Shown here: positions 1 through 5,387 of the stretch, piece by piece
Position numbering within the stretch: the stretch's first letter is position 1
Layout: each line of letters starts with the position of its first letter
From: Balneolaceae bacterium
Lineage (GTDB): Bacteria > Bacteroidota > Rhodothermia > Balneolales > Balneolaceae
Assembly: GCA_007123785.1 (NCBI GenBank)
Contig: SLGL01000369.1
Location: forward strand, 1 to 5,387
Length of the DNA: 5,387 nucleotides
Direction of reading: 5' to 3'
Notes under the pieces: model-generated
What the model saw: the letters and a program-made list of their open reading frames with translations, nothing else
What the model was told of the DNA's origin: nothing
Database searches by the model: none
Position numbers and translations under genes: made by a program

Positions 1-1399
1 TCAGGCCTGTTTCATAGTTTTCAAGCTGGATGAGTATAGGCCCCTGGTCAATCCCGATATGATCCGGGTTAAACCAACCCTCCTCACTGTACGTCATATT
101 GAAGGAGTCCAAAAAGCCATATTCTGTATAGAGTTGATCACCAAATTTCTCTTTCATTGTGTAGAGTGCCCTCAGTGTTTCTTCCGGGGCAAATGGAATG
201 GACCCACCTGCTGCGGTTGGCACAATCGTCCCGTCATCTTCTATGTATCCGTTTGCAGCGCCGCGGGCATGATACGTTCTGAAGTGAACCGTTCTTTTGC
301 CAATTACTCTTGTTTCGTTGGCAGGGCCGTCACTGGCTGTTAACCCCCATATATTTTCACTGTATCCAACAAATCTGCCGGGATTATCAATGCAATATGC
401 CCGGTTTGCAAGCGTGGCCAGGCGGGAATTTTCAAAATAGTCAATCCCCTTTTTTCGCATATATCCGTCCCGGATATCACGAAAATCAATAAACATGTGG
501 GAATACTGATGGCCAAAAAGAGGGCCGAAGTTCACATGTTCAAACCCGTAGAAATCCGCCCAGTTATTGGTTGATGTCCAAACATCCCATGATCCTGCAG
601 GTATGGGATGAACAGGTGCAGCAAGCGCAAGAATGAGTAAAATCATGGATTCATCATATCCCTCCCACTGAGCCCTGATAAAGCCGGATTCGGGATCCCA
701 ACCCATCGACATGGTTGGATTTCCATCCATTGCCCAATCCCATTCTACCCGGTAATAGAGTGAATCTGCAATTTCCCGGATTCTGGATTCCACACGGTTA
801 TCAGCATCAAAATAACTTTGAGTTGTTAGCACTCCGGCCATGAGTAAAGCAGTATCAATAGTTGACAACTCAACCTGTTGAAACCTTGTGCCGGTATCAT
901 AATTCAAAAAATGGTAATAGAAACCCCTGTAGCCGGCTACATCTTCGACTATATCTCCCTGTGGTGAATTCCAGAGCCAATCAAGTACATTTAAGACACG
1001 TTCAGCACCTTTTTCCCTGGTTATGTATTCATTTTCAATTCCAATTACATATGCCGGCAGTGCAAAACCGGTTGCAGCTATACTTGTAAAATTTTTGGTG
1101 GGAAAACGATCATCCGTTTGCCAGGTGGTGGAATCCACAACCTCCCAAAAGTAGGTAAAGGTCCTCTCTTTCAGTTCCTCTGCAAACTGGACAGGTATAC
1201 CATATAACGTTCCGATTGTATCCGGGGGCGGGCTTAATTCTGTTAAATGGTATTGTTGAGAATTCTGGTTGTATGAAATTTCGGAACCAGAGTTATTATT
1301 TGGACAGGCATTTGTGGCAGTAACTGCCACTGTTAAACATAATGCAGAGATCGTAATTTTTATATTACTGAAATTATATTTGCGCTTATTATTATTCAT
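1..1399 (-). CDS. Glycoamylase-family (PF10091, GH144-like) lipoprotein, C-terminus cut off by window edge
   Basis: Likely a secreted glycoside hydrolase with an (alpha/alpha)6 fold. The frame starts at the first in-frame ATG (an upstream in-frame TAG precedes it) and stays open for 466 codons to the left edge. Residues 13-31 are hydrophobic after a Lys/Arg head, then Cys32 (TNAC, followed by PNNNSGS) suggests a lipoprotein signal, though the lipobox is weak. The body carries family blocks: GFYYHFLNYDTG (160-170), ELSTIDTALLMAGVL (177-191), WEGYDESMILLILALA (245-260), PLFGHQYSHMFIDFRDIRD (293-311), IDYFENSR (319-326), PTAAGGSIPFAPEE (394-407) and GIDQGPILIQLENY (449-462). From memory, homologs end about 20-40 residues later, so little is missing. 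PF10091 proteins are often annotated glucoamylase or beta-glucosidase; characterised Bacteroidota GH144 members cut beta-1,2-glucan. The family call is firm; the substrate is inference. It is divergent from the downstream genes. Confidence 0.93.
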   Translation of the reverse strand, partial: MNNNKRKYNFSNIKITISALCLTVAVTATNACPNNNSGSEISYNQNSQQYHLTELSPPPDTIGTLYGIPVQFAEELKERTFTYFWEVVDSTTWQTDDRFPTKNFTSIAATGFALPAYVIGIENEYITREKGAERVLNVLDWLWNSPQGDIVEDVAGYRGFYYHFLNYDTGTRFQQVELSTIDTALLMAGVLTTQSYFDADNRVESRIREIADSLYYRVEWDWAMDGNPTMSMGWDPESGFIRAQWEGYDESMILLILALAAPVHPIPAGSWDVWTSTNNWADFYGFEHVNFGPLFGHQYSHMFIDFRDIRDGYMRKKGIDYFENSRLATLANRAYCIDNPGRFVGYSENIWGLTASDGPANETRVIGKRTVHFRTYHARGAANGYIEDDGTIVPTAAGGSIPFAPEETLRALYTMKEKFGDQLYTEYGFLDSFNMTYSEEGWFNPDHIGIDQGPILIQLENYETGL

Positions 1400-1512
1400 A
1401 CATCTTGACTGGTTTTTCCAAATCTCTGCAGTTATGATCTAAACCATAATTCGACAGTTTCAATATGATTCACTCAGCTACTGTTAGAAATTTCCGGAAT
1501 CCGATAAAACTG

Positions 1513-1554
1513 CTACAGTATTAATAAAGCGCTTTTAAGAATACTACAGTACTA
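1513..1554. promoter_or_regulatory. Candidate operator: LacI-type palindrome between two 11-bp repeats
   Basis: AAAGCGCTTT (1526-1535) is a perfect palindrome whose AAGCGCTT core matches the AAnCGnTT, central-CG pattern of many LacI-family operators. It is flanked by CTACAGTATTA (1513-1523) and CTACAGTACTA (1544-1554), direct repeats with one mismatch spaced 31 bp, about three helical turns. AGTATT (1517-1522) and AATACT (1540-1545) also form an outer inverted pair around the palindrome. The site lies 114-155 bases upstream of the glycoamylase-family start. LacI-family control of a sugar-hydrolase gene would make sense, but no regulator gene is in the window. Confidence 0.35.
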
Positions 1555-1657
1555 CATCACTCCTGGCAAAATCGTCTTCTAAATCATTTAAAGAATAGCT
1601 GAAAGTATTTTTTCATGCTCTGATTTAATTCTATAACATCAAATGTATCATAGGGCA

Positions 1658-1734
1658 TAATCATTATAAGCCGGGTAACATCCTTTACACTTAAATGGTA
1701 AAATGTTACATAGATCATTGTTGGCTTATGATTA
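1658..1734. repeat. Nested inverted-repeat structure in the intergenic gap
   Basis: The outer arms are TAATCATTATAAGCC (1658-1672) and GGCTTATGATTA (1723-1734); they pair over 12 bp with a 3-nt bulge on the left arm. Inside sits a second hairpin: GTAACAT (1675-1681) pairs with ATGTTAC (1703-1709), a CC bulge follows on the left, then TTTAC (1684-1688) pairs with GTAAA (1698-1702) around a 9-nt loop. In total about 24 base pairs fit in 77 nt. No U-run follows on either strand, so it is not a simple terminator. It may be a structured RNA, a small palindromic repeat element or a protein-binding region; the strand cannot be decided here. Confidence 0.45.
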
Positions 1735-1843
1735 CTTAATTCAAATGAAGGTGGAGATTTCTGAATCAGTTATTGGGTGAGTTTTTATAAGTCTGATACA
1801 GTTTTGTAAAGACGAGATGTTTTGAAATCGCGACAGTTTGTTG

Positions 1844-1885
1844 CATTTAAACCTTGACGGTTAATGTTGTTCCGAATGCTTTCGG
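1844..1885. other. Two adjacent small hairpins
   Basis: CATTTAAACC (1844-1853) pairs with GGTTAATG (1859-1866) over 8 bp with a 2-nt bulge and the loop TTGAC. Six bases later CCGAA (1872-1876) pairs with TTCGG (1881-1885) around TGCT. The plus strand continues with TAAAAAATG and the minus strand with AACAACATT, so neither orientation gives a terminator U-run. They lie about 180-220 bases upstream of the hydrolase start and could belong to a long leader; function unknown. Confidence 0.3.
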
Positions 1886-1919
1886 TAAAAAATGTCCGCT
1901 GAGGTCACTACTCACAACA

Positions 1920-1935
1920 GTAAAACGCGTTTCAC
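1920..1935. promoter_or_regulatory. 16-bp near-palindrome, candidate operator
   Basis: GTAAAACGCGTTTCAC pairs with itself at 7 of 8 positions, with the perfect core AAACGCGTTT (1923-1932). It lies about 130 bases upstream of the hydrolase ATG. The length and symmetry suit a dimeric repressor such as a TetR-family protein. The centre is GC, not the CG of the LacI-like site at 1526-1535, so a different regulator is more likely. No cognate regulator is visible. Confidence 0.3.
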
Positions 1936-1942
1936 AATACCG

Positions 1943-1981
1943 GCTCATTTTATAAAAAAGTTAAAAATGATAAGAATGAGC
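1943..1981. repeat. 7-bp inverted repeat with 25-nt AT-rich spacer
   Basis: GCTCATT (1943-1949) and AATGAGC (1975-1981) are perfect reverse complements around a very A-rich spacer. They lie about 80-120 bases before the hydrolase start. This could be a spaced binding site or chance in AT-rich sequence. Confidence 0.2.
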
Positions 1982-2063
1982 GGGATTTTGGGCTATTCTA
2001 TATAGAGGGTTGCAACGATATTCCTCTTATCTAAAACTACAATTTACTAAAGAGAAGAGAATT

Positions 2064-3230
2064 ATGAGTAACTCAAAAAACGACAACGAATTCCGGCAAA
2101 ATCATCGTCGCGAACGTGAGCGAACTCGGGTTCCGGCTCGCAGAGGAGGAGAGGATCGAATCAGACCAGGCAGAACCATTATTCGCGATCACCGGAACCG
2201 GGAACCCTCCCCGAGGGATGCTGATATCGATTGGCAGCCGACTGTACTTACTCCGGTTTTTTTCGGAGTTACCGAACATGCGAATGAACCTCATTTGCCT
2301 GGAGAAGTTCGCGTATTCTATCCAAGCCTTGACGGAGCTGTTGCCGGAGCGAAACTTCTCACTGCACCTGAACGATTTCCATTAATCGTATTCCTTCATG
2401 GAAATTGCAATGAGCCTGCCCACTACAAACGCTGGTACCGACTTCCTGCCGCACTCGCCCGGTCCGGCTATATTGTTGCCGTCCCCAACCTGCCAAACAT
2501 TCGGGAAGGCTATCGTCCCTGGGATGAAAATAACAATGACCACCAACTTGTAAACTTAACCCTTAGCTGGCTTCGTAATCGTTCTGAATTCAGTGATTCA
2601 CTGACTTCGCGAGAAATCGGAATTATTGGGCACTCCTTTGGCGCACTTCTGGGTGGCGATATGGTGCGCCGAATCAGGGGAAGCCGAGTGACTCACCGAT
2701 ACCCGTACATGTCGCTCAGTGGGGTCTGGCGCCAATGGCGGGAGTTTCCGTTCGATGAACTGCTCACACCCTCATTATTTGCATGGGGTACTGCAGCTGA
2801 CCCGGGATCCGAAATCTACGCTCAGTTGATAACCCCGGAGGGGAATGATGTTCTTTGGGGTCAGATCCCGGCACCGAAACACTATATACAGTTCAAAGGC
2901 ACACATCACTGGGACTGGCTACCGGCAGGAACCGAAGATTTCTGTGGCTTAACAGATGAAAGGGGGCCTTGTGATCTGGCCATGCCGCTTGCAGCAGACT
3001 TCGCCTGCACCTTCTTCAATCGCTATTTGTCGCCCCCCGGTTCTGACGTTGCGGAAAAGATAGGAAACAGTCTGGTTGCCCCTCCACTTGAGCTCAATAA
3101 GGAGCAGGAATTTTTCGCGGGTGGCCATCTCGTGGGAATGACAAGGGTCAGCGATCGTGCCGGGTGTGCTGTATCACATAACTGGGAACTCTCGCGAGGC
3201 GGGTCGGGCAGCATCAGGCTTGGCCCGTAA
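2064..3230 (+). CDS. Alpha/beta hydrolase with arginine-rich N-terminal extension
   Basis: A 388-residue serine hydrolase of the alpha/beta fold, resembling the dienelactone hydrolase / chlorophyllase / PET-hydrolase-like lipases, probably an esterase of unknown substrate. FPLIVFLHGN (105-114) is the oxyanion-hole strand, GHSFG (189-193) the nucleophile elbow with Ser191, Asp246 in WGTAADP the likely acid, and His281 or His282 in GTHHWDW the likely base; order and spacing suit the fold. Residues 11-51 are highly polar with 15 arginines, and there is no signal peptide or membrane segment, so the protein looks cytoplasmic unless exported unusually. A tail of about 45 residues follows the fold and contains FFAGGHLVG. 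The ATG at 2064 is preferred over an in-frame TTG at 2010 because it follows purine-rich AGAGAAGAGA. The gene looks more GC-rich than the spacers around it. Fold and active site are well supported; the substrate is unknown. Confidence 0.9.
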   Translation: MSNSKNDNEFRQNHRRERERTRVPARRGGEDRIRPGRTIIRDHRNREPSPRDADIDWQPTVLTPVFFGVTEHANEPHLPGEVRVFYPSLDGAVAGAKLLTAPERFPLIVFLHGNCNEPAHYKRWYRLPAALARSGYIVAVPNLPNIREGYRPWDENNNDHQLVNLTLSWLRNRSEFSDSLTSREIGIIGHSFGALLGGDMVRRIRGSRVTHRYPYMSLSGVWRQWREFPFDELLTPSLFAWGTAADPGSEIYAQLITPEGNDVLWGQIPAPKHYIQFKGTHHWDWLPAGTEDFCGLTDERGPCDLAMPLAADFACTFFNRYLSPPGSDVAEKIGNSLVAPPLELNKEQEFFAGGHLVGMTRVSDRAGCAVSHNWELSRGGSGSIRLGP

Positions 3231-3259
3231 ACCACATGCAGAGTCAGTAGATATGGGCC

Positions 3260-3280
3260 GCTTCCATTTTCAATGAAAGC
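3260..3280 (+). other. Hairpin after the hydrolase gene
   Basis: GCTTCCATT (3260-3268) pairs with AATGAAAGC (3272-3280) at 8 of 9 positions around a TTC loop, 30 bases after the hydrolase stop. The only T-run, CTCTTTTT, begins 13 bases later, so this is a poor rho-independent terminator; it may instead protect the transcript 3' end. An upstream in-frame ATG for the next gene (3273) falls inside the hairpin. Confidence 0.3.
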
Positions 3281-3359
3281 TGTAACAAAGAACTCTTTTT
3301 GCCAGATTAAGGTAAATTTTACACCAAAATCACAGAAAACAGACATTTTTTGTAATTTC

Positions 3360-4181
3360 ATGAAAGAACTGAAAGAACGCAACGCACTATTAACCGGAGC
3401 ATCGAGAGGCCTGGGTGTTCACATAGCCCGTGCACTTGCAAAGGAAGGTGTGAACCTGGCCCTCACCGCCCGATCCGTTGATGCACTTGAAAAGGTACGG
3501 GAAGAGGTCATTTCACACAACATAAAAGCGGTAGCCATTCCGGCTGACCTGTCTGAAACAGTGCAGGTTATGTCACTTTCAGATAAAGTTGACGACAAAC
3601 TTGGCCCGATAGATATTCTGATCAATAATGCGGGGATTGAGTGGGCCACACCATTCAGGGATTATTCTCCTCAAGAAATTGAGAAAATGATTCAGGTTAA
3701 TTTTACAGCACCGATGATTCTCACTCGTGCTGTTCTCCCGGGAATGCTGAATCGCGGTCGCGGACATATCGTAAATATGTCGTCAATCGCCGGTAAAACC
3801 GGTTTTCCAAACCAAACACCATATGCCTCGACCAAGGCGGGTATGATCATGTTTACAAATTCACTTCGAACAGAGCTTGATGGCACGCCCGTCGGTGTGT
3901 CGGTGATCTGCCCCGGGTTTGTCGCTGAAGACGGAATGTATGCCGAGATGGAGAAAAGAGCTGGCCCTGCACCCCGATCGCTGAAACCCACAACTCCCGA
4001 AAAGGTAACTTCTGCCGTAATAAAAGCGATCAAAAAAGATTCAGCCGAAATCATCGTGAACGCACGGCCTATTCGGCCAATATTCATTCTTCAGGAAACC
4101 TTTCCAGGATTCAATACCACTCTTCATAAAGTATTAGGCACTCCCGCTTATGCTGAGAAAATCTCTGATGATCAATCCTAA
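3360..4181 (+). CDS. Classical short-chain dehydrogenase/reductase (SDR)
   Basis: A 273-residue NAD(P)-dependent oxidoreductase, presumably acting on an alcohol or ketone, of Rossmann fold and of usual length for classical SDRs. The cofactor motif TGASRGLG is at 12-19, Asp63 (ADL) contacts the adenine, NNAG is at 89-92, the catalytic Asn is probably Asn114 (VNF), and the triad continues with Ser142 (SSIAG), Tyr155 and Lys159 (YASTK). CPGF at 184-187 is the usual post-active-site PG. Arg16 in the glycine motif and Arg38 after strand 2 favour NADP(H); this is inference. The C-terminal 45 residues contain RPIRPIFILQETFPGF, mildly hydrophobic, perhaps for substrate or membrane contact. The ATG at 3360 is chosen because it puts the glycine motif at residue 12; an ATG at 3273 would add 29 unconserved-looking residues. 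There is no clear ribosome site. Substrate unknown. Confidence 0.92.
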   Translation: MKELKERNALLTGASRGLGVHIARALAKEGVNLALTARSVDALEKVREEVISHNIKAVAIPADLSETVQVMSLSDKVDDKLGPIDILINNAGIEWATPFRDYSPQEIEKMIQVNFTAPMILTRAVLPGMLNRGRGHIVNMSSIAGKTGFPNQTPYASTKAGMIMFTNSLRTELDGTPVGVSVICPGFVAEDGMYAEMEKRAGPAPRSLKPTTPEKVTSAVIKAIKKDSAEIIVNARPIRPIFILQETFPGFNTTLHKVLGTPAYAEKISDDQS

Positions 4182-4223
4182 AGAAATCATTCATCACCTC
4201 AATTTATAAACTTGAAACACAAA

Positions 4224-4238
4224 GTATGTTTTACATAC
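4224..4238. promoter_or_regulatory. 15-bp palindrome between SDR and OsmC genes
   Basis: GTATGT (4224-4229) and ACATAC (4233-4238) are perfect 6-bp inverted repeats around TTT. The site is 43 bases after the SDR stop and about 130 bases before the OsmC start. It could be an operator for a dimeric regulator of the OsmC-family gene or a weak hairpin ending the SDR transcript. No U-run follows. Confidence 0.3.
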
Positions 4239-4285
4239 ATAACAGATGACTTAATGATCTGAAATCCGCATTATTCCATTAATTT

Positions 4286-4305
4286 ATGATGCATTATGTG
4301 CACAT
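4286..4305. promoter_or_regulatory. Overlapping palindromes upstream of the OsmC gene
   Basis: ATGATGCATTAT (4286-4297) is palindromic at 5 of 6 pairs and overlaps the perfect palindrome ATGTGCACAT (4296-4305). A TATGAT (4285-4290), five of six matches to a -10 box, overlaps them, but no good -35 precedes it. A regulator bound here could block a promoter for the OsmC-family gene, 60-80 bases downstream. Confidence 0.25.
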
Positions 4306-4364
4306 TTTCGGCTTAACATTATAGAACCAATTTCATGCAGGAACAGGGACAAAATTATAAAGCC

Positions 4365-4937
4365 ATGTCAGACACAAAAACATTGAAAGAATCCCACGAA
4401 CGGGTCAAAAAATTATTAACTATTAAACCTGAAAAAGGTCAATATTCCACAACTACCAAGGTACGCGTGCGTGATGGAACTACCTGCGACGTAGAACACA
4501 AACACTGGACATTCACCGCAGATGTTGGAAAAAGTGAAGGAGGTAATGATGCCGGGCCGGGGCCAAGCGTGCTTCAGCGCGGCGCTTTGGGAAGCTGTCT
4601 TGCTATTGGGTACGCAAAATGGGCAGCCGCTCTGGATGTTCCCGTTGATGGTATTGAAGTAGATGTTGAAGCCGACGTGGATGCCCGCGGCAGCTACGGA
4701 CTGGATGGTGTTGAGCCGGGATATAAAGGCCTAAGATATAAGGTTTTTATCGACAGCCCGGCTTCGGAGGAGGAGATTATGAACGTAATCGAACAAGCCG
4801 ACAGACACAGCCCTTTGCTTGCAGATTTTTTGAAGCCGGTAAAAGTGGAACGTGAAGTGAATATTATGAAAGGGGCAAAAAAATCCTCTCCCAAAGAGGT
4901 TGGGATTTCGAAAACCGCTCAACATGATAGGCAGTGA
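4365..4937 (+). CDS. OsmC/YhfA-family protein lacking the second active-site cysteine
   Basis: A 190-residue protein of the OsmC superfamily, whose best-known members (OsmC, Ohr) reduce organic hydroperoxides with a cysteine pair. The first-cysteine block is clear: PSVLQRGALGSCLAIGYAKW (residues 67-86), Cys78, starting the long central helix. After two strands, including GIEVDVEADVDARG, comes EEEIMNVIEQADRHSPLLAD (135-154), where OsmC and Ohr have a second cysteine before Pro; here it is Ser149. The strand KVEREVNI ends the fold, followed by a polar tail of about 20 residues rich in Lys and Ser. Without that resolving cysteine, a typical two-cysteine peroxidase cycle is unlikely; Cys41 is a possible but unproven partner. 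An in-frame ATG at 4335 would add 10 residues; neither start has a strong ribosome site. Likely cytoplasmic; exact role unknown. Confidence 0.88.
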   Translation: MSDTKTLKESHERVKKLLTIKPEKGQYSTTTKVRVRDGTTCDVEHKHWTFTADVGKSEGGNDAGPGPSVLQRGALGSCLAIGYAKWAAALDVPVDGIEVDVEADVDARGSYGLDGVEPGYKGLRYKVFIDSPASEEEIMNVIEQADRHSPLLADFLKPVKVEREVNIMKGAKKSSPKEVGISKTAQHDRQ

Positions 4938-5066
4938 GAAAATAAATAAACAAACATTTAAAACACTACTTCTGTTTGGCAATGACCTGACAATGCCTGA
5001 TTTAGAAGGCAAATTTCATCCTAACCCGGATATCTCAATATTCACTACTGTTGTGTCAAGAATGAA

Positions 5067-5100
5067 GTTTCGCAAGAAACCCGTCCCGAGGCTTCGGGAT
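5067..5100 (+). terminator. Twin hairpin, candidate terminator or RNA control element
   Basis: GTTTC-GCAA-GAAAC (5067-5080) is a perfect 5-bp stem capped by a GNRA-type GCAA tetraloop. Two bases later GTCCCGA (5083-5089) pairs with TCGGGAT (5094-5100) around GGCT, a 6-bp perfect stem plus an end wobble. The following TTTCCTTGT is only a weak U-tract. It lies about 130 bases past the OsmC stop and 125 bases before the methyltransferase start. GAAACCC (5076-5082) can alternatively pair with GGGATTTC (5096-5103) with one bulged A, which would disrupt both hairpins. Confidence 0.4.
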
Positions 5101-5172
5101 TTCCTTGTCATAAATGGCAATAAAAATGGAATTCAGCAGCCTTTTTGAAGAAAAAACATTGCGGGTTTTACC

Positions 5173-5190
5173 GTCAATTGATCGTTGACA
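5173..5190 (+). promoter_or_regulatory. GTCAA-N7-TTGAC dyad overlapping a TTGACA box
   Basis: GTCAA (5173-5177) and TTGAC (5185-5189) form an inverted repeat; TTGACA (5185-5190) is a perfect -35 match. The best -10 is AATACT at 5210-5215 with a long 19-bp spacer, so the promoter is weakly supported. It lies 35-52 bases before the methyltransferase ATG, suited to a promoter with an overlapping operator. Confidence 0.25.
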
Positions 5191-5224
5191 TCACACTACT
5201 TAATACTCAAATACTTAACAAACT

Positions 5225-5387
5225 ATGGAACCAAGACTTCAACGACGTGTACAGCGCTATGGCTGGGATAAAGCCGCTGAATATTATGATGATTCCTGGA
5301 AACAACAATTAAAACCTGCACAGGATAAACTTCTGGAAATGGCCGCCCTTAAACCAGGAGAAAAAGTATTGGAAACTTCCTGCGGGA
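5225..5387 (+). CDS. Class I SAM-dependent methyltransferase, N-terminal part only
   Basis: The first 54 codons of a gene that continues past the right edge. The stretch RVQRYGWDKAAEYYDDSW (8-25) resembles the start of UbiE-like and other small-molecule methyltransferases (W/Y-D-x-A-A-x-x-Y-D), then a helix (QDKLLEMAAL) and PGEKVLETSCG (44-54), which is the first strand and start of motif I that binds S-adenosylmethionine; Glu50 sits where Asp is more common. The next residues, expected to continue GTG, are outside the window. The substrate could be a quinone, lipid or other small molecule and cannot be told from this part. The ATG at 5225 gives the normal distance of about 45 residues to motif I. 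It is separated from the OsmC gene by a spacer with a hairpin pair, so it may have its own promoter. Confidence 0.8.
   Translation, partial: MEPRLQRRVQRYGWDKAAEYYDDSWKQQLKPAQDKLLEMAALKPGEKVLETSCG

Larger units (their letters stand above)
1400..2063. other. AT-rich 664-bp divergent intergenic region
   Basis: This spacer lies between divergent starts, so both upstream regions must be in it. I see no credible gene: open frames are very short and have no family motif. A textbook promoter is not obvious on either strand. The minus strand has TTGAAA (plus positions 1458-1463), a fair -35 match without a good -10. The Bacteroidota -7 consensus TAnnTTTG appears on the minus strand at 1640-1647 without a partner -33. 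The spacer is much richer in inverted repeats than the coding regions; these are listed separately. It could hold a small RNA, long structured leaders or a decayed mobile element. Confidence 0.6.
4938..5224. other. 287-bp spacer between OsmC and methyltransferase genes
   Basis: A frame open to 5148 crosses this spacer but runs through the twin hairpin at 5067-5100 and has no recognisable motif, so I do not call it a gene. The supported contents are the twin hairpin and the dyad with an embedded TTGACA near 5173-5190. Confidence 0.5.

Noticed and set aside
59..492. Plus-strand open frames opposite the glycoamylase-family gene
   Set aside because: They have no recognisable motif, while the minus strand reads family blocks throughout; they are shadows.
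1452..1839. CGACAGTTT occurring at 1452-1460 and 1831-1839
   Set aside because: A 9-bp direct repeat 379 bases apart, with no extension and no flanking symmetry, is plausible by chance.
1872..1885. CCGAA-TGCT-TTCGG as a rho-independent terminator
   Set aside because: The stem is only 5 bp and no T-run follows on either strand.
2010..2063. TTG start extending the hydrolase by 18 residues
   Set aside because: The ATG at 2064 follows a purine-rich stretch at a usable distance; the extra residues show no motif.
2073..2385. Overlapping frames on both strands inside the hydrolase gene
   Set aside because: The hydrolase frame carries the catalytic motifs; these are by-products of its arginine-rich, GC-richer codons.
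3273..3359. ATG at 3273 extending the SDR by 29 residues
   Set aside because: Classical SDRs carry the glycine motif near residue 10-15, which fits the ATG at 3360; the earlier ATG also lies inside a hairpin.
3419..4087. Minus-strand open frames inside the SDR gene
   Set aside because: The SDR frame has all catalytic motifs in order; the opposite frames lack any motif.
4924..5148. Plus-strand open frame of about 74 codons after the OsmC gene
   Set aside because: It has no family motif, overlaps the end of the OsmC gene in another frame and reads straight through the twin hairpin, so it is probably chance.

Overview
The window looks like bacterial chromosome from the Bacteroidota or a close relative (Balneolota/Rhodothermota-like). 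This is inference from the kinds of proteins, a Bacteroidota-style lipoprotein signal on the first gene, AT-rich spacers and the absence of clear Shine-Dalgarno sites before most starts. No marker gene fixes the taxon. I see no rRNA, tRNA, CRISPR array, transposase or phage gene.

Layout. Positions 1-1399 (minus strand) hold nearly all of a secreted lipoprotein of the glycoamylase (PF10091) / GH144-like family, probably acting on beta-glucans; its C-terminus lies beyond the left edge. A 664-base AT-rich gap (1400-2063) separates it from four plus-strand genes: an alpha/beta hydrolase with an arginine-rich head (2064-3230), a classical short-chain dehydrogenase/reductase (3360-4181), an OsmC-family protein (about 4365-4937), and the first 54 codons of a class I SAM-dependent methyltransferase (5225 to the right edge).

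The plus-strand genes are separated by 129, about 180 and 287 bases, so they need not form one tight operon. No pathway obviously joins them. An esterase-like hydrolase, an SDR, an OsmC thiol protein and a small-molecule methyltransferase would fit lipid, detoxification or stress metabolism, but that link is inference only.

The most unusual material is non-coding. The 1400-2063 gap contains a palindrome with a LacI-family-like core between two near-identical 11-bp repeats, a nested inverted-repeat structure at 1658-1734 with about 24 potential base pairs, two adjacent small hairpins at 1844-1885, and a 16-bp near-palindrome at 1920-1935. The gap after the OsmC gene holds a twin hairpin (5067-5100), one with a GCAA tetraloop, that could also fold in a competing way. 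I found no clearly new protein system; these structured spacers are what deserve a second look.
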